Made by a program: the position numbers and the translations under genes. Shown here in pieces: positions 1-16,055 of a stretch of DNA of 64,000 bases (the first letter of the stretch is position 1; each line of letters starts with the position of its first letter). This stretch comes from Burkholderia pyrrocinia. GTDB taxonomy: Bacteria; Pseudomonadota; Gammaproteobacteria; Burkholderiales; Burkholderiaceae. The DNA lies in assembly GCF_003330765.1 (NCBI RefSeq), contig NZ_CP024902.1, positions 310,001 to 374,000 of the forward strand, given 5' to 3'. The notes beneath the pieces were generated by a model, which was not told the origin of the DNA, ran no database searches, and saw only the letters and a program-made list of their open reading frames with translations.

Positions 1-335
<335 letters not shown>

Positions 336-394
336 GAGCTATCTCGCGAAGTTGAGCGCTCACGCTTATCGGCTGTAAATTAGGACAGACTCAG

Positions 395-471
395 GGGTCT
401 GTAGCTCAGTTGGTTAGAGCACCGTCTTGATAAGGCGGGGGTCGTTGGTTCGAATCCAACCAGACCCACCA
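395..471 (+). tRNA. ileT: tRNA-Ile (GAT)
   Basis: A 77-nt cloverleaf with an encoded CCA end. The acceptor GGGTCTG pairs with CAGACCC, the anticodon loop CTTGATAAG carries GAT, and the T-loop is GGTTCGAATCC. It is the first of two tRNAs in the 16S-23S spacer and is released from the rRNA precursor by processing. Confidence 0.97.
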
Positions 472-506
472 ATTGTCTGGAAACACCTGAGGAAGTCTCT
501 GTACAT

Positions 507-582
507 GGGGGCATAGCTCAGCTGGGAGAGCACCTGCTTTGCAAGCAGGGGGTCGTCGGTTCGATCCCGTCTGCCTCCACCA
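507..582 (+). tRNA. alaT: tRNA-Ala (TGC)
   Basis: A 76-nt cloverleaf with an encoded CCA. The acceptor GGGGGCA pairs with TGCCTCC through one G-U pair, and the anticodon loop TTTGCAA carries TGC. It is the second spacer tRNA; the Ile-Ala pair is the usual arrangement in Burkholderia rRNA operons. Confidence 0.97.
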
Positions 583-587
583 ATTGC

Positions 588-620
588 GATGCTCGTTAGC
601 GCTTCAGCGCTTACGAGCAT
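588..620 (+). repeat. Spacer hairpin sharing its core with one after 23S
   Basis: A stem of 15 pairs with one mismatch (588-602 against 606-620) closes a 3-4 nt loop. The core GTTAGCGCTTCAGCGCTTAC recurs in the hairpin at 3841-3880. It lies between tRNA-Ala and the 23S leader, so it is probably a processing or antitermination structure in the rRNA precursor. The function is inferred. Confidence 0.7.
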
Positions 621-740
621 CTCACTCCCGAAGGGGAGCCCCAACGGAGAATATTTGATTGGGTTCGAGAGAACGAATCGAGTATTCCCCATTGGCGATT
701 GAGCCAGTCAGAGCGATATGAGTAACACCATATCGGCTGT

Positions 741-765
741 CGTTCTTTAACAATCTGGAAGAAGT
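741..765 (+). promoter_or_regulatory. boxA-like antitermination site before 23S
   Basis: GTTCTTTAACA at 742-752 matches the E. coli rrn boxA (TGCTCTTTAACA). It lies in the 16S-23S spacer, where the NusB/NusE antitermination complex is known to load. The rest of the 583-945 spacer holds the hairpin at 588-620 and the 5' arm of the 23S processing stem, and I see no gene in it. Confidence 0.75.
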
Positions 766-927
766 AAGTAATTTGGATAGCGGAAGCGTCTTGAGATGGA
801 CGTGGAAACTATCCGGGTTGTGATTGTATCGATGTATCTCAAGATGATTCGAACTTCATGTTCGGCTCAATTGGAATACGGCACAAATGCGAGAACTCAA
901 CCTGTAGCGACTGTAGCGTCGAAAGAT

Positions 928-945
928 GAGACAGACTCGTTATAG

Positions 946-952
<7 letters not shown>
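928..952 (+). other. 5' arm of the 23S processing stem
   Basis: Bases 928-952 are complementary to 3819-3843 over 25 positions, with only two differences from perfect pairing. The two arms bracket the 23S gene, as expected for the long RNase III stem that releases pre-23S rRNA. Confidence 0.85.
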
Positions 953-3826
<2,874 letters not shown>

Positions 3827-3840
3827 TATAACAAGTCTGT

Positions 3841-3903
3841 CTCGATAGCCGTTAGCGCTTCAGCGCTTACGGATATCGAGCGTCGAGTGCAAGGCACTCG
3901 ACG
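3841..3903 (+). repeat. Tandem hairpins in the 23S-5S spacer
   Basis: Two stem-loops lie side by side. The first (3841-3880) has 18-base arms with two mismatches and repeats the core found at 588-620. The second pairs CGTCGAGTGC (3881-3890) perfectly with GCACTCGACG (3894-3903). They sit just downstream of the 23S processing stem and probably guide maturation of 23S and 5S. Confidence 0.7.
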
Positions 3904-4009
3904 TACGACGGTTGAAGTACCGCGTACGTGTGAGATACAACCTCACAACCCCTAAATTACTGCTTCTTCCGAGATTGGTCGCGCTGCGAAGCAACGCGAC
4001 ACCCCTCTT

Positions 4010-4124
4010 TGCCTGATGACCATAGCGAGTCGGCCCCACCCCTTCCCATCCCGAACAGGACCGTGAAACGACTCTACGCCGATGATAGTGCGGGTTCCCG
4101 TGTGAAAGTAGGTAATCGTCAGGC
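4010..4124 (+). rRNA. rrf: 5S ribosomal RNA
   Basis: A 115-nt 5S gene beginning TGCCTGATGACCATAGCGAG, with the conserved CCCATCCCGAACAGG loop. The 3' arm ATCGTCAGGC closes helix I with GCCTGATGA. It is the last gene of the rRNA operon and is followed after 13 bases by an intrinsic terminator. Confidence 0.96.
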
Positions 4125-4137
4125 TCCCTAAGCCAAG

Positions 4138-4165
4138 AACCCCCGCCCGAAAGGCGGGGGTTTTT
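4138..4165 (+). terminator. rRNA operon terminator
   Basis: CCCCCGCC (4140-4147) pairs perfectly with GGCGGGGG (4153-4160) around CGAAA and is followed by five Ts. It is a strong intrinsic terminator. Confidence 0.95.
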
Positions 4166-4866
4166 GCATTTGGGCAGCCAAAATGATAGCGGGGCGGGGA
4201 TCGGCTGCCTGGCTGGAGCTGGAGCACCGATTCAGACCAGGACCGGCCCCCTCTTCCAGCATGTTGGCGCAAGACGCGCTCAGACCGCCCAGATTGGCCA
4301 CGGCACGGGGAACTGACGCTGTCGTGACCGACACCTCCCATCTACTATCAGCAGCGACAGCGATCAAGTCATCAGGTCGGCAACCGAGTCGATCACACAC
4401 CCGGCAACTTCTTCGCGGCAACCTACCGTCACGGATTTTCTCGTCCCTTGGCGCGGCTGCATCGCGTTGTCTGCCTCTCAATGATCGGCCATCATGTCCG
4501 GTTCACTGACGTATTGAGCGTATCCTCTGCCAAAATCGAGATCGCCATTTCACAGCGGCCGGGGTATGCCCGGAGCCCTTCGTCACCAGACTCGCCGTTC
4601 GCGTAAGCCTAGCGCTACGTGTCGCATGCCCGATTTTCAGCGTCCTCCTGTCGCAAGCTCTGAACGATCACTGCCAATTGAAACTGCGCGACTGGATTGC
4701 GCCACGGACGGCATCGCGTCGTTATCAGGCGTTGTTCTCAGTCAAATTCGCCGCATCTTTACTCAAATCGCTTCCTTCGAGGCGAAGGACGCGCGTAGTC
4801 CGCTGCAAAGAAAGACCCGGCTATAGAACCAACCCTGACGTGCGCGGATCCGCCGGCCGGATGCGA
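4166..4866. other. Gene-poor stretch after the rRNA operon
   Basis: I recognise no gene, RNA or repeat here. Open frames of 86-117 codons exist on both strands but overlap each other, lack convincing ribosome sites and show no recognisable motif. The stretch lies beyond the 3' end of the broken minus-strand gene at 4867-5824. Confidence 0.5.
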
Positions 4867-5824
4867 TCAGAAATCCGCGCTGTTGCTTTTGACGAGCACG
4901 GGCTGACCGTCTCGCACCACGTAGATTTTCTCGATGAGCGAATAGGCGGTACGGCCAAAGCAGTCTCGCCCTTCGCCCATTGATGCGAAGTGCGTGCCGC
5001 CTGCGTCGACGCCGGTCGATAGCACCGTGCACGCGGTACTCGGATCGCTGAGCGCGGAGTGCTGGGCCGGCGGAAACCGGCGCGTTGTGTTCCGGCCTTG
5101 ATCTCGGGTCAGCACGAGCATTGCCGGGCAACGAGTAGCGGACGTCAACGACCGTGGGTCGCATATCAGCTTTCCGGCGTCTTCGGACGTCTGGGATGCG
5201 GCGAAAGCGCCCGAGTCGAACCCCCACGCAGATATTCGCGCTCAGCTGAACGAGGCGGGAATCGTACGGGCATGCGGGATGCCGTGCGTGCGCCCCGGAT
5301 TCACTGTGATACGCCGACCAGATGCTGACGTTGGTGGGCTTGCACGACGGGGCGACGCAATGAGAGCCACACTGTGCAGGACATTCGCCGCGATGGCGGC
5401 GCCGAGGCTACGGGGCAACCCCGAGCGTGGGCGCATGTCGTCGCCAAGCAATGGCTGCAACACGTCGACGCAGGCTTGAGCTGCCGGACTCATCTTGCGG
5501 CGCGTCGTCGCCGGCGCTTGCCGCGACGAGGTACGCGGATGCATCGTTGAGCAGCCACGCATACGCGATCGCATCCTGACTCATGGGATGCGCCGCGGGC
5601 GAACCGACGCGTGTCGAGCCACGGCACCCGGCATCGAGCGCCGGCTTCAACCTGTCATACGCAGCGAGCGCAGTGGCTGCTTTCGGGCGTCCCGTCGCGT
5701 GGCTGTCAGTCAGTGCCTGCCGACGGGTCTTCGCGATTGTGCCCGAGCGACACCAGGTGTCTGCCGGGCCGGCGGCATGTGCGGCCAACGCCATGAAGGT
5801 CATCGCAAGAGCAAGCAGGCGCAC
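4867..5824 (-). pseudogene. Degraded exported protein gene
   Basis: Read from 5824 leftwards, the frame opens with a convincing signal peptide (MRLLALAMTFMALAAHAAG) and runs about 110 codons. It then makes sense only after frame changes near 5490, near 5374 (a cysteine-rich piece beginning CGSHCVAPSCKP) and near 5225. The last piece ends IEKIYVVRDGQPVLVKSNSADF, trimmed here to its tail VRDGQPVLVKSNSADF, and stops at 4867. No single frame spans it: at least three shifts are needed, and the frame used at both ends of the cysteine-rich piece carries a TGA at 5242-5244. I do not recognise the family. The likeliest reading is a decayed secreted or periplasmic protein, but the joins were made by eye and sequencing errors cannot be excluded. 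Confidence 0.5.
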
Positions 5825-6326
5825 GAGGATTTGTACCGGGAGCGGCGACCCGGGATGGTATCGCGCTGGCCGCCGAAGTCGTCAAAGACAGGGGCGGGTG
5901 ACCACGATTCCGTGCGGAAGCCTTGGCCCAATGTCCGGTGCGACTGCCCGACTGCGCGCGAAAGCCCTGTCACGTGCACCGCCTGCAGATCGCGACCAGG
6001 CAACCCCGCGTGCCGGGTGCGACATCCCAGCTTCCCTCCAGTGGCGGGGCTGAAGCCCTCCCGAATACCGGGAGCGGGATCGACGAAGCTGCCCGGCACG
6101 AAATTTGCGGAAATTTTGCGTCCACCCGCTTGGCATTGTGCACAGGAGGTCGTATGATGGCGATCTTTCGTTTTTAGCGTAGATCGAGATCGACGCTGAA
6201 GGCGGAGTCTGACGATGATGTGGCGCCGATCGGCAACATCTCGTGCTTGCCTCAGCCAGGCGAGGGCGGGAGATCGGTGGTAGAGCAAGTGTTAGGAAGA
6301 GAGTGAAAATAATCTTCCGGATGTGC
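5825..6326. other. Gap upstream of the tRNA-tuf operon
   Basis: I see no supported gene. Overlapping frames on both strands have no recognisable motif. The right end leads into the promoter at 6327-6355. Confidence 0.5.
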
Positions 6327-6355
6327 TTGACAGGAGTGCGATGCACCCCCATAAT
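6327..6355 (+). promoter_or_regulatory. Sigma70 promoter of the tRNA-tufB operon
   Basis: TTGACA (6327-6332), a 17-base spacer and CATAAT (6350-6355) match consensus at 11 of 12 positions. Transcription should begin near 6362, about eight bases before tRNA-Tyr. Confidence 0.88.
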
Positions 6356-6369
6356 CGTCAGTTCTCTAC

Positions 6370-6455
6370 GGAGGGGTGCCCGAGTGGCTAAAGGGGGCAG
6401 ACTGTAAATCTGTTGGCTTACGCCTACGTTGGTTCGAATCCAACCTCCTCCACCA
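6370..6455 (+). tRNA. tyrT: tRNA-Tyr (GTA)
   Basis: An 86-nt class II tRNA with a long variable arm and an encoded CCA. The acceptor GGAGGGG pairs with CTCCTCC through one G-U pair. The anticodon loop CTGTAAA carries GTA. It is the first gene after the promoter. Confidence 0.97.
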
Positions 6456-6499
6456 AGAACATCAGCTGAAAGAGCGGTAGGGAATCGTTAGTAGCCCGT

Positions 6500-6573
6500 G
6501 CGGGTGTAGCTCAATGGTAGAGCAGAAGCCTTCCAAGCTTATGACGAGGGTTCGATTCCCTTCACCCGCTCCA
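6500..6573 (+). tRNA. glyT: tRNA-Gly (TCC)
   Basis: A 74-nt cloverleaf. The acceptor GCGGGTG pairs with CACCCGC, the anticodon is TCC and CCA is encoded. It is the second tRNA of the Tyr-Gly-Thr-tufB transcript. Confidence 0.97.
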
Positions 6574-6601
6574 GACCGTGAAGTTGAAGCGTAAAAACAA
6601 C

Positions 6602-6676
<75 letters not shown>

Positions 6677-6742
6677 GCAGTTAAAAGTCAGTGTCTTGTT
6701 TGCGCGCGGCGCAACCTGTGAAATTCCTTTTGGGAGTCGAAA

Positions 6743-7933
6743 ATGGCCAAGGGTAAATTTGAGCGGACCAAGCCGCACGTGAACGTTGGTACGATTGGTC
6801 ACGTTGACCACGGCAAGACGACGCTGACGGCAGCGATCACGACGGTTCTGACGAAGAAGTTCGGCGGCGAAGCGAAGGCCTACGACCAGATCGACGCGGC
6901 ACCGGAAGAAAAGGCGCGCGGCATCACGATCAACACGGCACACGTCGAGTACGAAACGGCTAACCGCCACTACGCACACGTCGACTGCCCGGGCCACGCT
7001 GACTACGTGAAGAACATGATCACGGGCGCGGCACAGATGGACGGCGCGATCCTGGTTTGCTCGGCAGCAGACGGCCCGATGCCGCAAACGCGTGAGCACA
7101 TCCTGCTGGCGCGTCAGGTTGGCGTTCCGTACATCATCGTGTTCCTGAACAAGTGCGACATGGTGGACGACGCTGAACTGCTCGAGCTGGTCGAGATGGA
7201 AGTTCGCGAGCTCCTGTCGAAGTACGACTTCCCGGGCGACGACACGCCGATCGTGAAGGGTTCGGCGAAGCTGGCGCTGGAAGGCGACCAGGGTGAACTG
7301 GGCGAAGTGGCGATCATGAGCCTGGCCGACGCGCTGGACACGTACATCCCGACGCCGGAGCGTGCAGTTGACGGCGCGTTCCTGATGCCGGTGGAAGACG
7401 TGTTCTCGATCTCGGGCCGTGGTACGGTGGTGACGGGTCGTATCGAGCGCGGCATCGTGAAGGTCGGCGAAGAAATCGAAATCGTCGGTATCAAGCCGAC
7501 GGTGAAGACGACCTGCACGGGCGTTGAAATGTTCCGCAAGCTGCTGGACCAAGGTCAGGCAGGCGACAACGTCGGTATCCTGCTGCGCGGCACGAAGCGT
7601 GAAGACGTGGAGCGTGGCCAGGTTCTGGCGAAGCCGGGTTCGATCACGCCGCACACGCACTTCACGGCTGAAGTGTACGTGCTGAGCAAGGATGAAGGCG
7701 GTCGTCACACGCCGTTCTTCAACAACTACCGTCCGCAGTTCTACTTCCGTACGACGGACGTGACGGGCTCGATCGAGCTGCCGAAGGACAAGGAAATGGT
7801 GATGCCGGGCGACAATGTGTCGATCACGGTGAAGCTGATTGCACCGATCGCGATGGAAGAAGGTCTGCGCTTCGCAATCCGCGAAGGCGGCCGTACGGTC
7901 GGCGCCGGCGTCGTCGCCAAGGTCATCGAGTAA
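6743..7933 (+). CDS. tufB: Elongation factor Tu, copy 1
   Basis: EF-Tu carries aminoacyl-tRNA to the ribosomal A site as a GTP complex in the cytoplasm. The 396 residues are the normal length. G-domain motifs are visible: GHVDHGKT (19-26), the switch I GITINT (60-65), DCPGH (81-85) and NKCD (136-139). Domains 2 and 3 follow to the C-terminus. The start is set by GGGAG nine bases upstream. The protein is identical to the copy at 25869, and the DNA appears identical from codon 4 to the stop, which points to gene conversion. It is cotranscribed with the preceding tRNAs. Confidence 0.98.
   Translation: MAKGKFERTKPHVNVGTIGHVDHGKTTLTAAITTVLTKKFGGEAKAYDQIDAAPEEKARGITINTAHVEYETANRHYAHVDCPGHADYVKNMITGAAQMDGAILVCSAADGPMPQTREHILLARQVGVPYIIVFLNKCDMVDDAELLELVEMEVRELLSKYDFPGDDTPIVKGSAKLALEGDQGELGEVAIMSLADALDTYIPTPERAVDGAFLMPVEDVFSISGRGTVVTGRIERGIVKVGEEIEIVGIKPTVKTTCTGVEMFRKLLDQGQAGDNVGILLRGTKREDVERGQVLAKPGSITPHTHFTAEVYVLSKDEGGRHTPFFNNYRPQFYFRTTDVTGSIELPKDKEMVMPGDNVSITVKLIAPIAMEEGLRFAIREGGRTVGAGVVAKVIE
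6752..7933 (+). repeat. Long direct repeat formed by tufB
   Basis: From codon 4 to the stop, this 1182-base segment appears identical to 25878-27059. It lies 19.1 kb upstream of the second copy in the same orientation. Homologous recombination between them could delete or duplicate the rif-str interval, while gene conversion keeps them alike. Confidence 0.9.
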
Positions 7934-7958
7934 GCCAGTTATTCGTTGATCGACAGTT

Positions 7959-7984
7959 TTGGGGCTGGCAGCAGCCGGCCCCAA
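7959..7984 (+). other. Hairpin after tufB
   Basis: Eleven pairs (7959-7969 with 7974-7984, one G-U) close the loop AGCA. There is no T-tract, so it may be a processing or stabilising stem between tufB and tRNA-Trp rather than a terminator. Confidence 0.55.
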
Positions 7985-7992
7985 CATGGTTT

Positions 7993-8068
7993 AGGGGTAT
8001 AGCTCAACTGGCAGAGCGTCGGTCTCCAAAACCGAAGGTTGGGGGTTCGATTCCCTCTGCCCCTGCCA
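7993..8068 (+). tRNA. trpT: tRNA-Trp (CCA)
   Basis: A 76-nt cloverleaf. The acceptor AGGGGTA pairs with TGCCCCT through one U-G pair. The anticodon loop CTCCAAA carries CCA, and a 3' CCA is encoded. It lies between tufB and secE, as in many proteobacteria. Confidence 0.97.
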
Positions 8069-8075
8069 AAAAATA

Positions 8076-8104
8076 GCCACGTGTCCTACGTGGCATTTGT
8101 TTTA
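8076..8104 (+). terminator. Hairpin with T-rich tail between tRNA-Trp and secE
   Basis: GCCACGT (8076-8082) pairs with ACGTGGC (8088-8094), followed by ATTTGTTTT. The tail is imperfect, so it is probably a partial terminator or attenuator that lets some transcription into secE-nusG. Confidence 0.55.
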
Positions 8105-8111
8105 AGGTGTT

Positions 8112-8492
8112 ATGGCGAATCCATCCGTCGAAACTGTAAATACCTCCGGCGATAAGCTGATGCTGGCCCTGGGCGTATTGCTGGTGTTGGCCGGATTCGT
8201 GGGCTTCTTCTGGCTGGCCAATCAGCAGTGGTATGTCCGCGGTGCCGCGTTGGCGGTAGGTATCATCGCCGGCGTGGCCGCCGGGCTGATGTCCGCACCT
8301 GGCAAGGGCCTGATCGCTTTTGCCAAGGATTCGTACAAGGAAGTCCGGAAGGTCGTTTGGCCCACCCGCAAGGAGGCAACGCAAACCACACTCGTCGTGT
8401 TCGGTTTCGTGCTCGTGATGGCGATTTTCCTCTGGTTGAGTGACAAATCGATCGAATGGGTAATTTTCTCGGCGATTCTGGGTTGGAAATGA
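8112..8492 (+). CDS. secE: Preprotein translocase subunit SecE
   Basis: SecE clamps SecY in the inner-membrane protein-conducting channel. The 126 residues have three membrane segments (about 17-36, 43-60 and 92-110), the long E. coli-type form rather than the one-segment form. The conserved amphipathic stretch [10 protein letters not shown] lies at 76-85, just before the essential third segment. AAGGTG precedes the ATG. nusG begins one base after its stop, so the two are translated together. Confidence 0.96.
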   Translation: MANPSVETVNTSGDKLMLALGVLLVLAGFVGFFWLANQQWYVRGAALAVGIIAGVAAGLMSAPGKGLIAFAKDSYKEVRKVVWPTRKEATQTTLVVFGFVLVMAIFLWLSDKSIEWVIFSAILGWK

Positions 8493-8493
8493 T

Positions 8494-9051
8494 ATGAGCG
8501 ATACTCCGGCATCCCCGAGCGGAAAGCGATGGTACGTCGTGCACGCCTACTCCGGCATGGAGAAGAGCGTGCAACGTGCGCTTCAGGAGCGCATCGAACG
8601 TGCTGGCATGCAGGACAAATTCGGTCAGATCCTGGTCCCGACCGAAGAAGTGGTCGAAGTCAAAGGCGGCCACAAGGCTGTGACCGAGCGCCGTTTCTTC
8701 CCCGGCTACGTGCTGGTGGAAATGGAAATGACGGACGAAACGTGGCACCTCGTGAAGAACACCGCGAAGGTCACCGGTTTCGTCGGCGGTGCGCGTAACC
8801 GCCCGACCCCGATTTCCCCGAAGGAAGTCGAGAAGATCATGTCGCAGATGCAGGAAGGCGTCGAAAAACCGCGCCCGAAGACCCTGTTCGAAGTCGGCGA
8901 GATGGTGCGTGTCAAGGAAGGCCCCTTCACGGACTTCAACGGCACCGTCGAAGAAGTCAACTACGAAAAATCGCGCGTGCGTGTGTCGGTCACCATCTTT
9001 GGCCGCTCAACCCCGGTCGAACTCGAGTTCGGTCAGGTCGAAAAAGTTTGA
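8494..9051 (+). CDS. nusG: Transcription elongation and antitermination factor NusG
   Basis: NusG binds RNA polymerase, suppresses pausing, and links it to Rho or the ribosome. The 185 residues show the N-terminal NGN domain (from [13 protein letters not shown] near residue 10 to about 115) and the C-terminal KOW domain ([20 protein letters not shown], about 133-152). The ribosome site GGAA lies inside the secE end. This is ordinary housekeeping NusG, not a RfaH-type paralogue. Confidence 0.97.
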   Translation: MSDTPASPSGKRWYVVHAYSGMEKSVQRALQERIERAGMQDKFGQILVPTEEVVEVKGGHKAVTERRFFPGYVLVEMEMTDETWHLVKNTAKVTGFVGGARNRPTPISPKEVEKIMSQMQEGVEKPRPKTLFEVGEMVRVKEGPFTDFNGTVEEVNYEKSRVRVSVTIFGRSTPVELEFGQVEKV

Positions 9052-9060
9052 TCCCGACTC

Positions 9061-9084
9061 GGTGGGCAGCCTAGGCTGCCCACC
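9061..9084 (+). other. Perfect palindrome between nusG and rplK
   Basis: GGTGGGCAGC (9061-9070) pairs perfectly with GCTGCCCACC (9075-9084) around CTAG. There is no T-tract. It may end or stabilise the secE-nusG message or be the first structure of the L11 leader. A second short hairpin, GAACGCC/GGCGTTC around GCTT (9159-9176), lies just before the rplK ribosome site. Confidence 0.6.
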
Positions 9085-9191
9085 TTCGCGCTTGCGGCCC
9101 GCGTTATGGCCGTTGAGGAGCGTCAGTAGCCAGCGGCGAAAGCGCGTTATCACTCACCGAACGCCGCTTGGCGTTCCAACGAGGTTTTCAA

Positions 9192-9623
9192 ATGGCAAAG
9201 AAGATTATCGGCTTTATCAAGCTGCAGATCCCTGCAGGTAAAGCCAACCCGTCGCCGCCGGTCGGTCCGGCACTGGGCCAGCGCGGCCTGAACATCATGG
9301 AGTTCTGCAAGGCGTTCAACGCGCAGACTCAAGGCATGGAGCCGGGTCTGCCGGTGCCGGTGGTCATCACGGCATTCGCTGACAAGAGCTTCACGTTCGT
9401 GATGAAGACGCCGCCGGCGACCGTCCTGATCAAGAAGGCGGCGAAGGTGGACAAGGGCTCGAGCAAGCCGCACACCGACAAGGTCGGTTCGATCACGCGC
9501 GCTCAAGCTGAAGAAATCGCGAAGACCAAGATGCCGGACCTTACGGCCGCTGATCTGGACGCAGCTGTTCGCACCATCGCTGGTAGCGCACGCTCGATGG
9601 GCATCACTGTGGAGGGTGTGTAA
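9192..9623 (+). CDS. rplK: 50S ribosomal protein L11
   Basis: L11 binds 23S rRNA in the GTPase-associated centre and is needed for factor binding and RelA activation. The 143 residues match the family length. The start [18 protein letters not shown] is the conserved N-terminus, preceded by GAGG; an in-frame ATG 24 bases upstream is not used by homologues. The proline-rich [13 protein letters not shown] loop follows near residue 20. It forms the L11-L1 operon with rplA. In E. coli L1 represses this mRNA at its leader; a short hairpin stands just upstream here. Confidence 0.97.
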   Translation: MAKKIIGFIKLQIPAGKANPSPPVGPALGQRGLNIMEFCKAFNAQTQGMEPGLPVPVVITAFADKSFTFVMKTPPATVLIKKAAKVDKGSSKPHTDKVGSITRAQAEEIAKTKMPDLTAADLDAAVRTIAGSARSMGITVEGV

Positions 9624-10319
9624 ATGGCTAAGATCTCCAAGCGCCGTCAGGCATTTGCCGCCAAGGTTGATCGTCAGAAGCTGTACGCGATCGAAGACGC
9701 ACTGGGCCTCGTGAAGGAATGCGCGAGCGCGAAGTTCGACGAGTCGATCGACGTCGCAGTCCAGCTCGGCATCGATGCGAAGAAGTCGGACCAGGTCGTT
9801 CGTGGTTCGGTCGTTCTGCCGGCCGGTACGGGCAAGTCGGTTCGCGTTGCCGTGTTCGCGCAAGGCGAGAAGGCCGAGCAGGCTCGTGCAGCAGGCGCGG
9901 AAATCGTCGGTATGGAAGACCTGGCTGAGCAGATCAAGGCTGGCCAGATGGACTTCGACATCGTGATCGCTTCGCCGGACACGATGCGTATCGTCGGTAC
10001 GCTCGGTCAGATCCTCGGCCCGCGCGGCCTGATGCCGAACCCGAAGGTCGGTACGGTCACGCCGGACGTCGCAACCGCCGTCAAGAATGCGAAGGCTGGT
10101 CAGGTGCAATTCCGTGTCGACAAGGCCGGTATCATCCACGCGACCATCGGCCGTGCATCGTTCGAGCCGACCGCGCTGCGTTCGAACCTGTCGGCGCTGA
10201 TCGAAGCGCTGCAGAAGGCGAAGCCGGCAACGAGCAAGGGCGTGTACCTGCGCAAGATCGCACTGTCGAGCACGATGGGCGTCGGCGTGCGTGTCGACCA
10301 GGCTACGCTGGCAGCGTAA
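9624..10319 (+). CDS. rplA: 50S ribosomal protein L1
   Basis: L1 forms the mobile L1 stalk that handles E-site tRNA, and it represses its own operon. The 231 residues are the usual length. The conserved signature around [19 protein letters not shown] (about 128-146) is intact. The ATG directly follows the rplK stop, with its GGAGGG inside the rplK end, so the two are translationally coupled. Confidence 0.97.
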   Translation: MAKISKRRQAFAAKVDRQKLYAIEDALGLVKECASAKFDESIDVAVQLGIDAKKSDQVVRGSVVLPAGTGKSVRVAVFAQGEKAEQARAAGAEIVGMEDLAEQIKAGQMDFDIVIASPDTMRIVGTLGQILGPRGLMPNPKVGTVTPDVATAVKNAKAGQVQFRVDKAGIIHATIGRASFEPTALRSNLSALIEALQKAKPATSKGVYLRKIALSSTMGVGVRVDQATLAA

Positions 10320-10614
10320 GTAAGTATTCGGGCCGCTTCGTTCGCGAAGCGGCCTTCATGGGCTTTGGGCGGTTGTTCGTGCAGCAAGGCGGGCAACCGG
10401 TTATCAAAGACCGTTGGTGGGGCGCAGCAGTCAGGTGATCCCTTAATTCAAGCCAACGCAGATGGCGAACCCGAAAAAGTTTTGCAGTGGTGAAGCCGCA
10501 GGCCGTGAAGCGATTCGCGGCGTGAGGTGGAAATACTCCTAACGAGGTCGGACGCCGTTGTTGAACGAGGTACGTGAGGTTTCGTGCCGAACGTATCGTT
10601 TCTGGAGGCTAACC
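10320..10614 (+). promoter_or_regulatory. rplA-rplJ spacer and L10 leader
   Basis: About 295 bases without a gene. It opens with a hairpin of ten perfect pairs (10331-10340 with 10345-10354, loop TTCG) that has no real T-tract. The remainder should hold the rplJ promoter and the leader that the L10-L7/L12 complex binds to repress rplJL, as known in E. coli. I could not identify the kink-turn with confidence. Confidence 0.5.
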
Positions 10615-11112
10615 GTGCCGCTTAATAGAGAAGACAAGCAAGCCGTCGTCGCTGAGGTTTCCGCGCAAGTCGCGAAGGCCCAGACCGTTGTGCTGGCTGA
10701 GTATCGTGGAATTGCGGTTGGCGATCTGACCAAGCTGCGCGCGAAAGCGCGTGAGCAACAGGTTTACCTGCGCGTGTTGAAGAACACGCTGGCGCGTCGC
10801 GCTGTTGAAGGTACGCCGTTTGCTCCGCTGGCAGAGCAGATGACTGGTCCGTTGATCTACGGCATCTCGGAAGATGCAATTGCTGCTGCTAAGGTCGTCA
10901 ACGACTTCAGCAAGAGCAATGACAAGTTGGTCATCAAGGCTGGTTCGTTCGATGGCAAGGTGATGGACAAGGCTGGCGTGCAAGCGCTGGCAAGCATCCC
11001 GAGCCGCGAAGAACTGCTCTCGAAGCTGCTGTTCGTTATGCAATCGCCTGTTTCGGGCTTCGCGCGTGCTCTCGCCGCGCTGGCCGAGAAGAAGCAAGCG
11101 GAAGCTGCGTAA
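10615..11112 (+). CDS. rplJ: 50S ribosomal protein L10
   Basis: L10 anchors the L7/L12 dimers to the ribosome and is the translational repressor of its operon. From the GTG at 10615 the protein is 165 residues and starts [20 protein letters not shown], as in homologues. TCTGGAGG ends eight bases before this GTG. A TTG at 10558 would add 19 atypical residues and is rejected. rplL follows after 63 bases. Confidence 0.96.
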   Translation: MPLNREDKQAVVAEVSAQVAKAQTVVLAEYRGIAVGDLTKLRAKAREQQVYLRVLKNTLARRAVEGTPFAPLAEQMTGPLIYGISEDAIAAAKVVNDFSKSNDKLVIKAGSFDGKVMDKAGVQALASIPSREELLSKLLFVMQSPVSGFARALAALAEKKQAEAA

Positions 11113-11175
11113 GCGGACGTGCATCAGCGTCATTGATCGCTGGCTGTATCCGAATTCAATTTAGGAGTATTTCAA

Positions 11176-11550
11176 ATGGCAATCGCAAAAGAAGACATCC
11201 TGGCAGCAGTCGAAGGGATGACCGTTCTGGAACTGAACGAACTGGTCAAGGCGTTCGAAGAGAAGTTTGGCGTGTCGGCAGCTGCTGTTGCAGTCGCTGG
11301 CCCGGCAGGCGGCGGCGCTGCTGCTGCTGCTGAAGAGCAGACCGAGTTCACGGTCGTTCTGGCTGAAACGGGCGCCAACAAGGTGTCGGTCATCAAGGCC
11401 GTTCGCGAACTGACGGGCCTGGGCCTGAAGGAAGCGAAGGATCTGGTTGACGGTGCACCGAAGCCCGTCAAGGAAGGCGTCGACAAGGCTGCTGCTGAAG
11501 AAGCCAAGAAGAAGCTGGAAGAAGCAGGCGCGAAGGCCGAAATCAAGTAA
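11176..11550 (+). CDS. rplL: 50S ribosomal protein L7/L12
   Basis: The multicopy stalk protein recruits translation GTPases. Its 124 residues have the N-terminal dimerisation domain ([20 protein letters not shown]), an alanine/glycine hinge near 36-54, and the compact C-terminal factor-binding domain (about 57-124) that ends in [19 protein letters not shown] precedes the ATG. High expression relative to L10 is expected, and an attenuator follows the gene. Confidence 0.97.
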   Translation: MAIAKEDILAAVEGMTVLELNELVKAFEEKFGVSAAAVAVAGPAGGGAAAAAEEQTEFTVVLAETGANKVSVIKAVRELTGLGLKEAKDLVDGAPKPVKEGVDKAAAEEAKKKLEEAGAKAEIK

Positions 11551-11570
11551 GTTTCGGCGCGCTGTGCGAA

Positions 11571-11601
11571 GGCTGGCGGTATTTTCACCGCCGGCCTTTT
11601 T
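11571..11601 (+). terminator. rplL-rpoB attenuator
   Basis: GGCTGGCGGT (11571-11580) pairs with ACCGCCGGCC (11587-11596) with one G-U, followed by five Ts. It sits where E. coli has the attenuator that lowers rpoBC transcription relative to rplJL. The rest of the 11551-11927 spacer holds no gene that I can recognise. Confidence 0.85.
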
Positions 11602-11927
11602 GTGCTTTGTGGGGACGTTATTCTGGCACTCATTCGGGAGCCCGAATAATCGGCCCCAGAAGCCAAAGAAAACCGCCTGATCGTTGTCATTGGTCACGAT
11701 GGGCGTTTCTCTTTGTCTTCTGAAGCGACTGCAGAAGGCAAGTTTGGTCGGGTAGCGGGCAACACAGGCATCCGCTGCCGTCAGCCAGCGGTTGGTAGCG
11801 GCCAACCACCAAGCTTCTCGGCTCGTTCAAGCCGTCGGACGGCCATCGGGTCTCAGTCGGTGAACACTCGGGTTTGAAACGTCCAGGTATTCCGCCTCGA
11901 TAGCACCCGCCGTGATTCGGAGATCGT

Positions 11928-16034
<4,107 letters not shown>

Positions 16035-16055
16035 TCGGACTACGGAGAGAAAGCA

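Noticed and set aside
4183..4509. Plus-strand frame of 108 codons after the rRNA operon
   Set aside because: No ribosome site, atypical serine/arginine composition, overlapped by an equally open minus frame.
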